Source: an uncultured Oscillospiraceae bacterium
GTDB lineage: Bacteria; Bacillota; Clostridia; Oscillospirales; Oscillospiraceae
Assembly: GCA_934591815.1 (NCBI GenBank)
Contig: CAKTPV010000005.1
Coordinates: 1 to 64,000, forward strand
DNA length: 64,000 bases
Direction of reading: 5' to 3'
In this document: positions 17,468 to 25,619 of the stretch, in pieces
How positions within the stretch are numbered: the first letter of the stretch is position 1
How the letters are laid out: the number at the start of each line of letters is the position of its first letter
Translations under genes and position numbers: made by a program
The notes under the pieces: model-generated
Database searches by the model: none
Told to the model about the DNA's origin: nothing
What the model saw: only the letters and a program-made list of their open reading frames with translations

Positions 17468-17713
17468 TCAAGCGCCCGCCCGAAGCTCCCTCAAGCACTT
17501 CGCGCAGACATTCTTCCCGCGGAACACCGTCACGTCCTTGCCGCTGTCGCAGAAGATACAGCTGGGCCGATACTTTTTCAAGATAACGGCAGACCCCTCA
17601 ACGTAGATCTCCAGCGCATCCTTCTCTACGATATCCAGCGTTCGGCGCAGCTCGATGGGCAGTACGATACGGCCCAGCTCGTCCACACGTCTGACGATCC
17701 CTGTCGCTTTCAC
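17468..17713 (-). CDS. abrB: AbrB-family transition-state regulator with zinc-ribbon tail
   Basis: An 81-residue DNA-binding regulator. Residues 1-46 form the swapped-hairpin AbrB fold (TGIVRRVDELGRIVLPIELR), as in B. subtilis AbrB and Abh. The C-terminal part carries C52, C55, C70 and C73, a probable zinc ribbon in place of the usual AbrB multimerisation domain. It starts with GTG, preceded by a G-rich ribosome site. In Bacillus abrB lies next to yabC/rsmI, as here. It may control stationary-phase and sporulation genes; spmA-spmB diverge from it. Confidence 0.92.
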   Translation of the reverse strand: MKATGIVRRVDELGRIVLPIELRRTLDIVEKDALEIYVEGSAVILKKYRPSCIFCDSGKDVTVFRGKNVCAKCLRELRAGA

Positions 17714-17767
17714 TGTGGTATCCCCCCCTATGTAGTTTTTACAAACACACCTCTACATCGTGTACTC

Positions 17768-17796
17768 AGTATGGCATATTTTGCCAACCCTGTCAA
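17768..17796 (-). promoter_or_regulatory. Promoter of abrB
   Basis: TTGACA (plus 17791-17796), a 17-bp spacer and CATACT (plus 17768-17773) on the minus strand, giving a leader of about 50 nt. Confidence 0.75.
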
Positions 17797-17828
17797 CTAC
17801 CGTTCGCCAAAAATCGCCACGATTCCGC

Positions 17829-17857
17829 AAATAATGTACAGTGCCGCCGCATATGCT
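17829..17857 (+). promoter_or_regulatory. Possible sigma-E-type sporulation promoter of spmA
   Basis: CATATGCT (17850-17857) fits the CATANNNT -10 of sigma-E/K promoters, and AAATAAT 14 bp upstream matches five of seven -35 positions. The distance to the spmA start is suitable. This is a weak call by eye. Confidence 0.35.
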
Positions 17858-17879
17858 CTCCCAAAACGGAGGTGAGCGC

Positions 17880-18458
17880 ATGGCGATGAGCGTTACATGG
17901 ACACTGATGGTCACGGCGTCGTTGGTGTGCGGCGCGGTCTGCGGTACGCTGGGCGACGTGACGGCGGCCGCCATGGAGGGTGCCTCCGCCGCCGTGGAGC
18001 TGACGCTGTCCATGGCGGGCGCGCTGTGTCTGTGGTCGGGGGTCATGACGGTCATGGAGCGGGGCGGCGTGACGGAGGGCCTGGCCCGCCTGTTTCGCCC
18101 GCTGCTGCGGCGTATCCTGCCCCGCGCCAGCCGGGACGCCGGCACGCTGGCGGCGGTGTCGGCCAACGTATCCGCCAATCTGCTGGGGCTGGGCAACGCC
18201 GCCACGCCGCTGGGTATCCGGGCGGCGCAGCGGATGGCCGCGGGCTGCGGCGGTACCGCCAGCGATGAGCTGTGCCGTCTGGTGGTGCTGAACACCGCCT
18301 CCATCCAGCTTCTCCCCACCACCGTGGCTGCCGTCCGCAGCGCCCACGGGTGTGCCGCGCCGCTGGACATCCTCCCGGCGGTGTGGCTGTCGTCGGTGCT
18401 GTCGGTGACAGCAGGCCTTCTGGCGGCCCGGCTTTTGCAGCGGATCTGGAGGGCATAG
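17880..18458 (+). CDS. spmA: Spore maturation protein A
   Basis: A 192-residue integral membrane protein of the nucleoside-recognition (Gate) family needed, with SpmB, for spore core dehydration and heat resistance in Bacillus. It has about four to five hydrophobic helices and the conserved VSANVSANLLGLGNAATPLGI region. The start at 17880 follows GGAGGTGA; an upstream ATG lacks a ribosome site. One base separates its stop from the spmB start. Confidence 0.93.
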   Translation: MAMSVTWTLMVTASLVCGAVCGTLGDVTAAAMEGASAAVELTLSMAGALCLWSGVMTVMERGGVTEGLARLFRPLLRRILPRASRDAGTLAAVSANVSANLLGLGNAATPLGIRAAQRMAAGCGGTASDELCRLVVLNTASIQLLPTTVAAVRSAHGCAAPLDILPAVWLSSVLSVTAGLLAARLLQRIWRA

Positions 18459-18459
18459 C

Positions 18460-18981
18460 ATGGACATTGCCTCCCTTCTCATCCCCCTGCTGCTGACAGC
18501 GGCGGCACTGTGGGCACTGCGGAAGCGCATAGACGTGTACGACGCCCTTACCGCCGGTGCCTCCGAGGGGCTGCTGGTGCTGGCGCGGATCGCCCCGTCC
18601 CTCATCGCCCTATTGACGGCGGTGTATATGCTCCGCGCCTCCGGGGCGCTGACGCTTCTGACGCGGCTGCTGGCGCCTGTGCTGGAACGGCTGGGCATCC
18701 CGCCGGAGACGGCGGCGCTGCTGCTGGTGCGGCCGGTATCCGGCTCCGGTGCGCTGGCGGTGGGCAGCGAGCTGATGGCCTCCCACGGCCCCGACAGCTA
18801 CATTGGGCGGTGCGCGGCGGTGATGCTGGGCTGCACAGAGACCACCTTCTACACCATCGCCGTGTACTTCGGCGCGGCGGGCATCCGCCGCACCCGCTAC
18901 ACCGTTCCGGCGGCGCTGACCGCCGATCTGGCTGGGTTCATGGCGGCGGCGTGGAGCGTGCGGCTGTTCTTCGGTACATGA
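18460..18981 (+). CDS. spmB: Spore maturation protein B
   Basis: A 173-residue membrane protein, the partner of SpmA. The Gate-type motif RPVSGSGALAVGSELMASHGPDS and the GCTETTFYTIAVYFGAAGI block are typical of SpmB. It is co-transcribed with spmA and followed by a terminator. Confidence 0.93.
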   Translation: MDIASLLIPLLLTAAALWALRKRIDVYDALTAGASEGLLVLARIAPSLIALLTAVYMLRASGALTLLTRLLAPVLERLGIPPETAALLLVRPVSGSGALAVGSELMASHGPDSYIGRCAAVMLGCTETTFYTIAVYFGAAGIRRTRYTVPAALTADLAGFMAAAWSVRLFFGT

Positions 18982-18982
18982 A

Positions 18983-19008
18983 AAAAGCGCACCCGCAGGT
19001 GCGCTTTT
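18983..19008. terminator. Terminator after spmB, facing argS
   Basis: AAAAGCGCACC/GGTGCGCTTTT with a CGCA loop between the convergent spmB and argS genes. Confidence 0.85.
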
Positions 19009-19017
19009 CGCGTATGG

Positions 19018-20760
19018 TCACATTTTCTCCGGCGCGGAGCAGCCAATGAGGGTCATGCCGTTTTTCAGCACGGCCCGGGCGGTATCCGCCAGCTTCAGAC
19101 GGGCCAGCAGCACGTCCTTCTCCTCGCCCTTGATGCGGCAGGCGTTGTAGAACTTGTGGAACGCGGCGGCCAGCTCCGACAGATAGCGGTTGATGAAGCT
19201 GGGATCGTAGTCCCGGGCAGCCAGACGCACCACCACCGGGTACTGGGCCAGCTGCTTGATGAGGGCCTTCTCCTCGTCGGCGGTGAGCAGCGCCAGATCG
19301 GCCTGCGCCGCGGCGGGCACGTCGTAGCCCTCCGCCGCCAGCGCCTTGAGCAGTGTGCAGATGCGGGCATAGGCATACTGCACATAGTACACCGGGTTCT
19401 CGCTGTCCTCCCGGACGGCCAGACCCAGGTCGAACTCCATCTGGGTGTCGGGCTTGGCGTTGAAGAACCAGCGGCAGGCGTCCACGGGGATCTCGTCCAG
19501 CAGGTCGGTGAGGCTGATGGCCTTGCCGGTACGCTTGGACATACGCACCACCTCGCCGTCCCGCACCAGCTTCACCAGCTGCATCAGCACGATGTCCAGC
19601 CGGTGCTCGCCGTCCAGACCCAGCGCATCCATAGCGCCCTTCAGACGGGCCACATGGCCGTGGTGGTCGGCGCCCCAGATGTTCACCACCTTGTCAAAGC
19701 CGCGGACGGCGAATTTGTTCCGGTGGTAGGCGATATCGGCGGCAAAGTAGGTGTAGAACCCGTTGGCGCGGCGGAGCACGTCGTCCTTCAGCGCCAGCTT
19801 CTCGATGTCCTCGTCGGACTTACCGGCGGCGCGGAGCTTCTCCGCCAGAATGTCGGCGGTCTTCAGCCACAGGGCGCCGTCCTTCTCATACGTCCAGCCC
19901 CGGTCGGTCAGCAGCTGCACAGAGTCCGCCACATAGCCGCTCTCGTGGAGGGTGGACTCAAAGAACCACTGGTCGTACTGGATGCCGTAGCGGGCCAGAT
20001 CGGTCTTCATCTTGGGGATGTTGCGGCTCAGGCCGAACTGGGCCAGCGCGTCGTGGCGCACCTGCTCCTCGCAGTTCAGGTACTTGTCGCCCTCCTGCTC
20101 ATAAAAGGCCTGGGCCAGCTCACGGATATCGTCGCCATGGTAGCCGTCCTCCGGGAACTCCACCGCGTCCTCGCCCTTGATGATCTGGAGGTAGCGCGCC
20201 TCCAGACTCTTGGCGAATTTCTCGATCTGGTTGCCAGCGTCATTGACATAGAACTCGCGGGTCACGTCGGCGCCGGACTTTTGCAGCACGCTGGCCAGCG
20301 TATCGCCCAGCACGCCGCCGCGGGCGTTGCCCATGTGCATGGGGCCGGTGGGGTTGGCGGACACGAATTCCACCATGTACTTCTTCCCCGCCAGCATATC
20401 GTTCTCGCCGTAGCGCGCACCGGCGGCCTCAATGCCGGAGACGGTGTCGGCGTACCACTTGCCGCCCAGCCGGAAGTTCAGGAAGCCGGGGCCTGCCAGC
20501 TCCACGGAGGTGAAGTAGCTGCCCTCCAGCGCCATGTTGTCGATGAGAGTCTGCGCCACCTGACGGGGGTTCATCTTCATGGCCTTGGCCGCCGCCAGAC
20601 AGAAGGTGGTGGTGTAGTCGCCGTTGGCGGTGTCCTTGGGGATCTCCACCGCCGGAGTCACGGGAATGCCGGCGGGTAAAACACCGGCGGCGGCAGCCTT
20701 CTCATAGGCCGCCACAGTCAGCTGCAGCACCTGATCTTTGGCGCTCTGGATCATATTCAT
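19018..20760 (-). CDS. argS: Arginyl-tRNA synthetase
   Basis: A 580-residue class I synthetase that charges tRNA-Arg. The N-terminal Add-1 domain is followed by the HIGH-type signature ANPTGPMHMGNARGG, the REFYVNDAGNQI region, a KMSKS-equivalent VRMSKRTGKAISL and the C-terminal anticodon-binding DALR domain. The ATG at 20760 has AGAGGAGA upstream; earlier in-frame codons overlap the DUF1934 gene. It is the last gene of murI-DUF1934-argS, and the last two are adjacent in many Firmicutes. Confidence 0.97.
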   Translation of the reverse strand: MNMIQSAKDQVLQLTVAAYEKAAAAGVLPAGIPVTPAVEIPKDTANGDYTTTFCLAAAKAMKMNPRQVAQTLIDNMALEGSYFTSVELAGPGFLNFRLGGKWYADTVSGIEAAGARYGENDMLAGKKYMVEFVSANPTGPMHMGNARGGVLGDTLASVLQKSGADVTREFYVNDAGNQIEKFAKSLEARYLQIIKGEDAVEFPEDGYHGDDIRELAQAFYEQEGDKYLNCEEQVRHDALAQFGLSRNIPKMKTDLARYGIQYDQWFFESTLHESGYVADSVQLLTDRGWTYEKDGALWLKTADILAEKLRAAGKSDEDIEKLALKDDVLRRANGFYTYFAADIAYHRNKFAVRGFDKVVNIWGADHHGHVARLKGAMDALGLDGEHRLDIVLMQLVKLVRDGEVVRMSKRTGKAISLTDLLDEIPVDACRWFFNAKPDTQMEFDLGLAVREDSENPVYYVQYAYARICTLLKALAAEGYDVPAAAQADLALLTADEEKALIKQLAQYPVVVRLAARDYDPSFINRYLSELAAAFHKFYNACRIKGEEKDVLLARLKLADTARAVLKNGMTLIGCSAPEKM

Positions 20761-20762
20761 CG

Positions 20763-21203
20763 TCAGTTCTCCTCTTTCGTTAAAGTCAGCTCCACCTGCA
20801 GCGCCGACAGGGGCTGCACGCCGAGGAGCAATGTATACGCCAATGTGATAAAGCCCTGTCCGCGGCGGGACAGCTGCCACGCCACCTCCTTGGTGGCAAC
20901 GTTCAGCATCAGGGCACCGCCGTCACCGCCGTCAATGCGGGTGGCGGTGGGCGTCTTGGGATCCAGCAGCAGGCCGTAGCCGCCGCTGTCCGCCTCGTTG
21001 ATGACCACCGCACGGCGGGTGGCCGTCTCCAGCCGGATCTCGGAGACGATGGCGCTGCCGTCAACCTCGTTGGCCGCCTCGTACCGCAGATGCCATCCCT
21101 CCGCTGTTTTTGTCAATACGCCCTGTCCCCGGAAGGCCAGCACATCCTCCTGCCCGCCGAAGCGGCTGCGGCTCTTCACCGCCACCTGTACACGTTCCGC
21201 CAT
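20763..21203 (-). CDS. DUF1934 (YwiB-like) beta-barrel protein
   Basis: A 146-residue cytoplasmic protein of the DUF1934 family, which resembles calycin-type beta barrels; function unknown. The ATG at 21203 follows GAGGTG; a TTG four codons earlier is unlikely. It ends 2 nt before the argS start, as ywiB does next to argS in Bacillus. Confidence 0.85.
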   Translation of the reverse strand: MAERVQVAVKSRSRFGGQEDVLAFRGQGVLTKTAEGWHLRYEAANEVDGSAIVSEIRLETATRRAVVINEADSGGYGLLLDPKTPTATRIDGGDGGALMLNVATKEVAWQLSRRGQGFITLAYTLLLGVQPLSALQVELTLTKEEN

Positions 21204-21211
21204 GGCCCACC

Positions 21212-22027
21212 TCAATACTGCTCGATGTCCACGGCCCGCACCGCGCCGCTCAGCGGCTGGCCCAGAAACGTGGCGGCCAGCAGGCCAAAGTCCTCCGGCC
21301 GGTCGCTGGCATACAGCGTCGTCTCACCGCAGGTCCGGTCTGCCAGCAGCTCGCGGTCTGTCAGCTCCCCCTTCAGGGCGCGGGCCACCTCGGCCCCGGC
21401 GTCCACCAGCGTCACCGCCGGTCCCATGATACGCCCGATGATCTCCGCCAGCAGCGGATAGTGGGTGCAGCCCATGATAAGGGTGTCGATGCCCGTGTCC
21501 CGCAGCGGCTCCAGATACTCCCGTGCCACCGTTTCGATGACCGTATCGCCCACGCGGAACCGCCCGTTCTCCACCAGCGGCACAAACAGCGGGCAGGCCT
21601 TGCTGACCACCGTGATGTCGCTGTCCAGCCCGGCGATGGTGCGCTCATACGCGCCGGAGCGCACAGACGCGGCGGTGGCGATCAGCCCCACCCGCTTGTT
21701 CCGGGTAACGGACACGGCGCGGCGGCAGGACGGCTCCACCACGCCCAGCATGGGCAGGTCGGCGTTCTCCGCCTGTAAGCGGGGCAGCGCCGTGGTGGAT
21801 ACGGTGCCGCAGGCCACCACCAGCGCCTTGATATCGAATGTCCGCAGGAAGCGGACATCCTGCCGGGCGTAGCGCAGCAGGATCTCGGCGGATCGGCTGC
21901 CGTAGGGCACACGGGACGTGTCCCCAAAGTATATAATGTTTTCAGAGGGAAGGATGCTGCGGATCTCCCGCACGGCGGTGAGGCCGCCGCTGCCGGAGTC
22001 GAACACCCCGATGGGACGCAGGTCCAT
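21212..22027 (-). CDS. murI: Glutamate racemase
   Basis: A 271-residue cofactor-independent racemase that makes D-glutamate for peptidoglycan. Both catalytic cysteines are present: C73 in VVACGT and C187 in MGCTHYP. The N-terminal IGVFDSGSGGLT and DTSRVPYG motifs are standard. AAGGAG lies upstream of the ATG. It is the first gene of the operon with DUF1934 and argS. Confidence 0.97.
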   Translation of the reverse strand: MDLRPIGVFDSGSGGLTAVREIRSILPSENIIYFGDTSRVPYGSRSAEILLRYARQDVRFLRTFDIKALVVACGTVSTTALPRLQAENADLPMLGVVEPSCRRAVSVTRNKRVGLIATAASVRSGAYERTIAGLDSDITVVSKACPLFVPLVENGRFRVGDTVIETVAREYLEPLRDTGIDTLIMGCTHYPLLAEIIGRIMGPAVTLVDAGAEVARALKGELTDRELLADRTCGETTLYASDRPEDFGLLAATFLGQPLSGAVRAVDIEQY

Positions 22028-22086
22028 GGAAACGCTCCTTATCGCAGTGAACTTTGGTATTTTGCTTATTTGCAGTTAACTTATAT

Positions 22087-22115
22087 ATTGTACTATGAAG
22101 AAGCGCCCGACACAA
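22087..22115 (-). promoter_or_regulatory. Promoter of murI-DUF1934-argS
   Basis: TTGTGT (plus 22110-22115), a 17-bp spacer and TACAAT (plus 22087-22092). Confidence 0.65.
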
Positions 22116-22171
22116 GCTAAATTTTGGCGTCCCTTCCCACTTTTTCTATGGCTTTCCGCGATACACCGTGT

Positions 22172-22177
22172 TATAAT
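22172..22177 (+). promoter_or_regulatory. -10 element of the small conserved protein gene
   Basis: A perfect TATAAT lies 40 bp before the start codon; the -35 region (TGGCTT with a 17-bp spacer) is weak. Confidence 0.5.
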
Positions 22178-22217
22178 CAAGAAAATCAAGTGCTGACCGC
22201 GAAACGGAGGTGGTCTG

Positions 22218-22631
22218 ATGGAACTGAAAATGACGGAAAAGCAGTTCCGGCGTCTGCTGGATCTGGTGTATATCGGCAACTGGGTGCTGAACTCCACCCG
22301 CGGCGACGACCGCATCAGGGAGTACGATCAGGTGGAGAGTCTGGTGTTTGCCCACTGTCTCGACCACGGCATGGCGCCGCTGACGGAGCTGTACCAGGGC
22401 GAGCTGATCCCCTCCCGCGCCTTCGCCGACGGCGGGATCCACGAGGCCATCATGGCCTATGAGGACACCACGTTCTTTGAGATACTGGCGCAGGAGCTGG
22501 CGCTGCGGGATATGGACGATCCCCCCATCACGCCGGAGAACTACGACGAGGTGATGGCCCGGATGGAGACGTATCTGGGGGAATTCGAGCAGCACGGCAC
22601 CGATAACATCACCGTGGATATGGACGACTGA
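22218..22631 (+). CDS. Conserved hypothetical acidic protein
   Basis: A 137-residue soluble protein I do not recognise. It is strongly acidic, with no signal peptide or membrane segment, and mostly helical by composition (LRLLDLVYIGNWVL-like N-terminal region; TPENYDEVMARMETYLGEFE near the C-terminus). The N-terminal VYIGNWVLNSTR pattern is the most distinctive part. GGAGGTG precedes the ATG. It is a single-gene unit with its own -10 and terminator. Confidence 0.8.
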   Translation: MELKMTEKQFRRLLDLVYIGNWVLNSTRGDDRIREYDQVESLVFAHCLDHGMAPLTELYQGELIPSRAFADGGIHEAIMAYEDTTFFEILAQELALRDMDDPPITPENYDEVMARMETYLGEFEQHGTDNITVDMDD

Positions 22632-22639
22632 GCAGCATA

Positions 22640-22673
22640 AAGCGCTCCGGCAGTGCCGGAGCGCTTCTTTTTT
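22640..22673. terminator. Bidirectional terminator
   Basis: A 13-bp stem AAGCGCTCCGGCA/TGCCGGAGCGCTT with a T run lies between convergent genes. Confidence 0.88.
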
Positions 22674-22675
22674 GC

Positions 22676-24052
22676 TTATTCCTCGTTCTCCGCCAGATAC
22701 CGCGCCACATAGACGCCGCTGGCCGACGCGTGGGACAGGGAGTGGGTCACGCCGCTGCCGTCGCCGATGACGAACAGGCCCTTGTGGGGCGTCTCCAGAT
22801 TCTCGTCCAGCGCCACCTCCATGTTGTAGAACTTCACCTCCACGCCGTAGAGCAGCGTGTCGTCGCTGGCGGTGCCGGGGGCGATCTTGTCCAGCGCGTA
22901 GATCATCTCGATGATGCCGTCCAGAATACGCTTGGGCATCACCAGACTTAGGTCGCCGGGGGTAGCCGCCAGCGTGGGGGTCATGAAGCCCTTTTCAATG
23001 CGCTTGGGCGTGGTACGCTGTCCGCGGATCAAATCGCCGAACCGCTGCACCATCACGCCGCCGCCCAGCATATTGCTGAGCCGGGCGATGCTCTCGCCGT
23101 AGCCGTTGCTGTCCCGGAACGGCTCGGTAAAGTGCTTGGACACCAGCAGGGCGAAGTTGGTGTTCTCCGTATGCATGGCCGGATCCTCGTAGCTGTGGCC
23201 GTTGACGGTGACGATGCCGTTGGTGTTCTCGTTGACCACTGCGCCACGGGGGTTCATGCAGAACGTCCGCACCTTGTCCTGATACTTCTCGGTCTTATAG
23301 ACGATCTTGCTCTCGTACAGCTCATCGGTGATGGGGGCGAACACCTCGGCGGGCAGCTCCACCCGAACGCCGATATCCACCCGGTTGGACTTGGTGGGGA
23401 TATCCAGCGCCTCGCACACGGACTCCATCCACTTGCTGCCGCTGCGTCCCACGGAGATGATGCACTTGCGGCCGCAGAACGTGCCCTTGTCCGTCTCCGC
23501 CTCGTAGGTGCCGTCCTCCGCGATGGTCAGCGCCTTCACCGGCGTCAGGAAGTGGAAGTCGATATGCTCCTTCAGCTGGGCGTACAGATTCTCCAGCACC
23601 TTGTAGTTGATATCCGTACCCAGATGCCGCACAGAGGCGTCCAGCAGGTGGAGATTGTTTTGCAGGCACAGGCGCTTGAAGCCGCTGTCCGCCGTGGAGT
23701 ACAGCTTGGTGCCGGCGCCGCCGCAGGCCACGTTGATGTCGTCCACATAGTGCATCAGCTCCATGGCCTTCTGCTTGCCGATGTACTCGTACAGCGTGCC
23801 GCCGAACTCGTTGGTCAGGTTGTACTTGCCGTCAGAGAAGGCGCCGGCGCCGCCGAAGCCGTTCATAATGGCGCAGGTCTTGCAGTGGATGCAGGACTTG
23901 ATCTTGTCGCCGTCAATGGGACAGTGCCGCTTCTCCAGCGGATTGCCCGCCTCCAGCACGGCCACCTTCCACTCCGGCTTCCGCTGCATCAGCTCATAGG
24001 CGGAGAAGATACCGCCGGGGCCTGCGCCGATGATCAACACATCATATTTCAT
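22676..24052 (-). CDS. FAD-dependent dehydrogenase (COG2509-like) with cysteine cluster
   Basis: A 458-residue flavoprotein. The N-terminal dinucleotide fold is IIGAGPGGIFSA at 7-18 and the C-terminal FAD motif is VIGDGSGVTHSLSHASASG. Between them lies a CX9CX2CX2C set (C44, C54, C57, C60), followed by FGGAGAFSDGK, which is typical of this uncharacterised dehydrogenase family. The cysteines could bind a metal or iron-sulfur cluster. Substrate unknown. It is monocistronic with its own promoter. Confidence 0.85.
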   Translation of the reverse strand: MKYDVLIIGAGPGGIFSAYELMQRKPEWKVAVLEAGNPLEKRHCPIDGDKIKSCIHCKTCAIMNGFGGAGAFSDGKYNLTNEFGGTLYEYIGKQKAMELMHYVDDINVACGGAGTKLYSTADSGFKRLCLQNNLHLLDASVRHLGTDINYKVLENLYAQLKEHIDFHFLTPVKALTIAEDGTYEAETDKGTFCGRKCIISVGRSGSKWMESVCEALDIPTKSNRVDIGVRVELPAEVFAPITDELYESKIVYKTEKYQDKVRTFCMNPRGAVVNENTNGIVTVNGHSYEDPAMHTENTNFALLVSKHFTEPFRDSNGYGESIARLSNMLGGGVMVQRFGDLIRGQRTTPKRIEKGFMTPTLAATPGDLSLVMPKRILDGIIEMIYALDKIAPGTASDDTLLYGVEVKFYNMEVALDENLETPHKGLFVIGDGSGVTHSLSHASASGVYVARYLAENEE

Positions 24053-24089
24053 CAGAAGAATACCTCCTTCACATTCTCAACCAGCATAC

Positions 24090-24118
24090 AGTATACCCGA
24101 AGTATCGGCAGGACGCAA
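24090..24118 (-). promoter_or_regulatory. Promoter of the FAD dehydrogenase gene
   Basis: TTGCGT (plus 24113-24118), a 17-bp spacer and TATACT (plus 24090-24095). Confidence 0.7.
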
Positions 24119-24147
24119 TTTCTTTTTTCTTATTCCTCACATTTGTG

Positions 24148-24176
24148 TTTCAAATCACGCGTGAATCTGCTACAAT
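24148..24176 (+). promoter_or_regulatory. Promoter of thyA-folA-recG
   Basis: TACAAT (24171-24176) with a weak -35 TTTCAA 17 bp upstream, 26 bp before the thyA start. Confidence 0.55.
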
Positions 24177-24202
24177 GGGGAAAACAAACAGGGGGTACGC
24201 TT

Positions 24203-25033
24203 ATGAGCCGTGCAGACCAGATCTTCAAGGATAATTGCCGTGACATCCTGCAAAACGGGGTGTGGGACACCGACCAGCAGGTGCGTCCCCACTGGGACGA
24301 CGGCACGCCCGCCCACACCGTAAAAAAGTTCGGCATCGTCAACCGCTACGACCTACGGGAGGAATTTCCCATCCTCACCGTGCGCCGCACCTATTTCAAG
24401 ACCTGCATCGACGAGCTGCTGTGGATCTGGCAGCAGAAGTCCAACAACATCCATGACCTGCGGGGCCACATCTGGGACAGCTGGGCGGATGAGAACGGCT
24501 CCATCGGCAAGGCCTACGGCTATCAGCTGGCGGTGAAGCACCAGTATCCCGAGGGGGAGATGGATCAGGTGGACCGGGTGCTGTACGATCTGAAGCACAA
24601 CCCCGCCAGCCGCCGCATCCTCACCAATATCTATAACTTTCAGGATCTCCACGAGATGGCGCTGTATCCCTGCGCCTACTCCATGACCTTCAATGTCTCC
24701 GGCAACACCCTCAACGCCATCCTCAACCAGCGCAGTCAGGATATGCTGGCCGCCAACAACTGGAACGTGGTGCAGTACAGCGTGCTGGTACATATGATGG
24801 CGCAGGTGTCCGGTCTGGAGGCCGGCGAGCTGGTACACGTCATTGCCGACGCCCACATCTACGACTGCCATGTCCCCATCATCGAAAAGCTGCTGGAGCA
24901 GGACGCGCGCCCTGCCCCCCGCTTCGTGATGGACAAGTCCATCACCGATTTCTACCGGTTCACACGGGACAGCTTCTCGCTGGAGGGCTACGACCCCCAG
25001 CCCTTCGAGGACAAGATCCCCGTGGCCATCTAA
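24203..25033 (+). CDS. thyA: Thymidylate synthase (phi3T/B. subtilis ThyA type)
   Basis: A 276-residue enzyme converting dUMP to dTMP with methylene-tetrahydrofolate. The catalytic cysteine is C157 in MALYPCAYSM, and RSQD at 177-180 binds phosphate. The usual PPCH is YPCAY here and RSxDxxLGxPFN is RSQDMLAANNWN, which fits the divergent phi3T/Bacillus ThyA branch (MALTPCVYE) rather than the E. coli type. The start at 24203 has GGGGGT upstream. folA follows 12 nt later, so the folate cycle is closed within one operon. Confidence 0.94.
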   Translation: MSRADQIFKDNCRDILQNGVWDTDQQVRPHWDDGTPAHTVKKFGIVNRYDLREEFPILTVRRTYFKTCIDELLWIWQQKSNNIHDLRGHIWDSWADENGSIGKAYGYQLAVKHQYPEGEMDQVDRVLYDLKHNPASRRILTNIYNFQDLHEMALYPCAYSMTFNVSGNTLNAILNQRSQDMLAANNWNVVQYSVLVHMMAQVSGLEAGELVHVIADAHIYDCHVPIIEKLLEQDARPAPRFVMDKSITDFYRFTRDSFSLEGYDPQPFEDKIPVAI

Positions 25034-25045
25034 GGAGGAACGCCC

Positions 25046-25615
25046 ATGTATGCCATTGCAGCCGTCGACCAACACTGGGGCATCGGCCGGGACAACGCCC
25101 TGCTGTTTCACATCTCCGCCGATATGAAGCGCTTCCGCGCCTTGACGGAGGGTAAGACCGTCCTCATGGGCCGCAAGACCCTGCAATCCCTGCCCGGCGG
25201 CAGGGGGCTGCCCCACCGCCGCAACATCGTCCTCACCGGCGACCGGGACTTTGCCGCGGAAAACGCGGAGATCGTCCACTTCCCCGTGGAGGCGGTGTTT
25301 CAGGCTGGGGAGGACGCATGGATCATCGGCGGTGAGAGCGTCTACCGCCGTTTTCTGCCCCTGTGCGACCGGGTATATATCACCAAGATCTTTGCCGATG
25401 GTCACGCCGACGCCTTTTTCCCCGATCTGGACGCCGACCCCCAGTGGCAGGTGGACAGCGAAAGTGAGATCATGGAGGAGAACGGCCTGACGTACCAATT
25501 CGTGGAGTACGTCCCCGCGCCGGAGGAGACGCTGCTGCCCTCCCCGGCAGAGGAGACGCAGGAGCCGCCTCTGTTTGCGCCGCCTGCCGACTTCTCCGCC
25601 TTCAGCGGCTTCTGA
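25046..25615 (+). CDS. folA: Dihydrofolate reductase with acidic/proline-rich tail
   Basis: A 189-residue reductase regenerating tetrahydrofolate used by ThyA. Motifs are AAVDQHWGIGRDNALLFHI with the Met20-type loop, D26-equivalent in ISADMKRF, MGRKTLQSLPGGRGLPHRRN and WIIGGESVYR. Family members are usually about 160 residues; here a Pro/Glu-rich tail of some 35 residues (from PAPEETLLPSP onward) is added, function unknown. AAGGAGG lies 7 nt before the ATG. Confidence 0.96.
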   Translation: MYAIAAVDQHWGIGRDNALLFHISADMKRFRALTEGKTVLMGRKTLQSLPGGRGLPHRRNIVLTGDRDFAAENAEIVHFPVEAVFQAGEDAWIIGGESVYRRFLPLCDRVYITKIFADGHADAFFPDLDADPQWQVDSESEIMEENGLTYQFVEYVPAPEETLLPSPAEETQEPPLFAPPADFSAFSGF

Positions 25616-25619
25616 CGTC

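Noticed and set aside
24143..24148. TTGTGT as the -35 of thyA
   Set aside because: The spacer to TACAAT would be 22 bp, too long for a sigma-A promoter; TTTCAA at 17 bp was preferred despite weak sequence.
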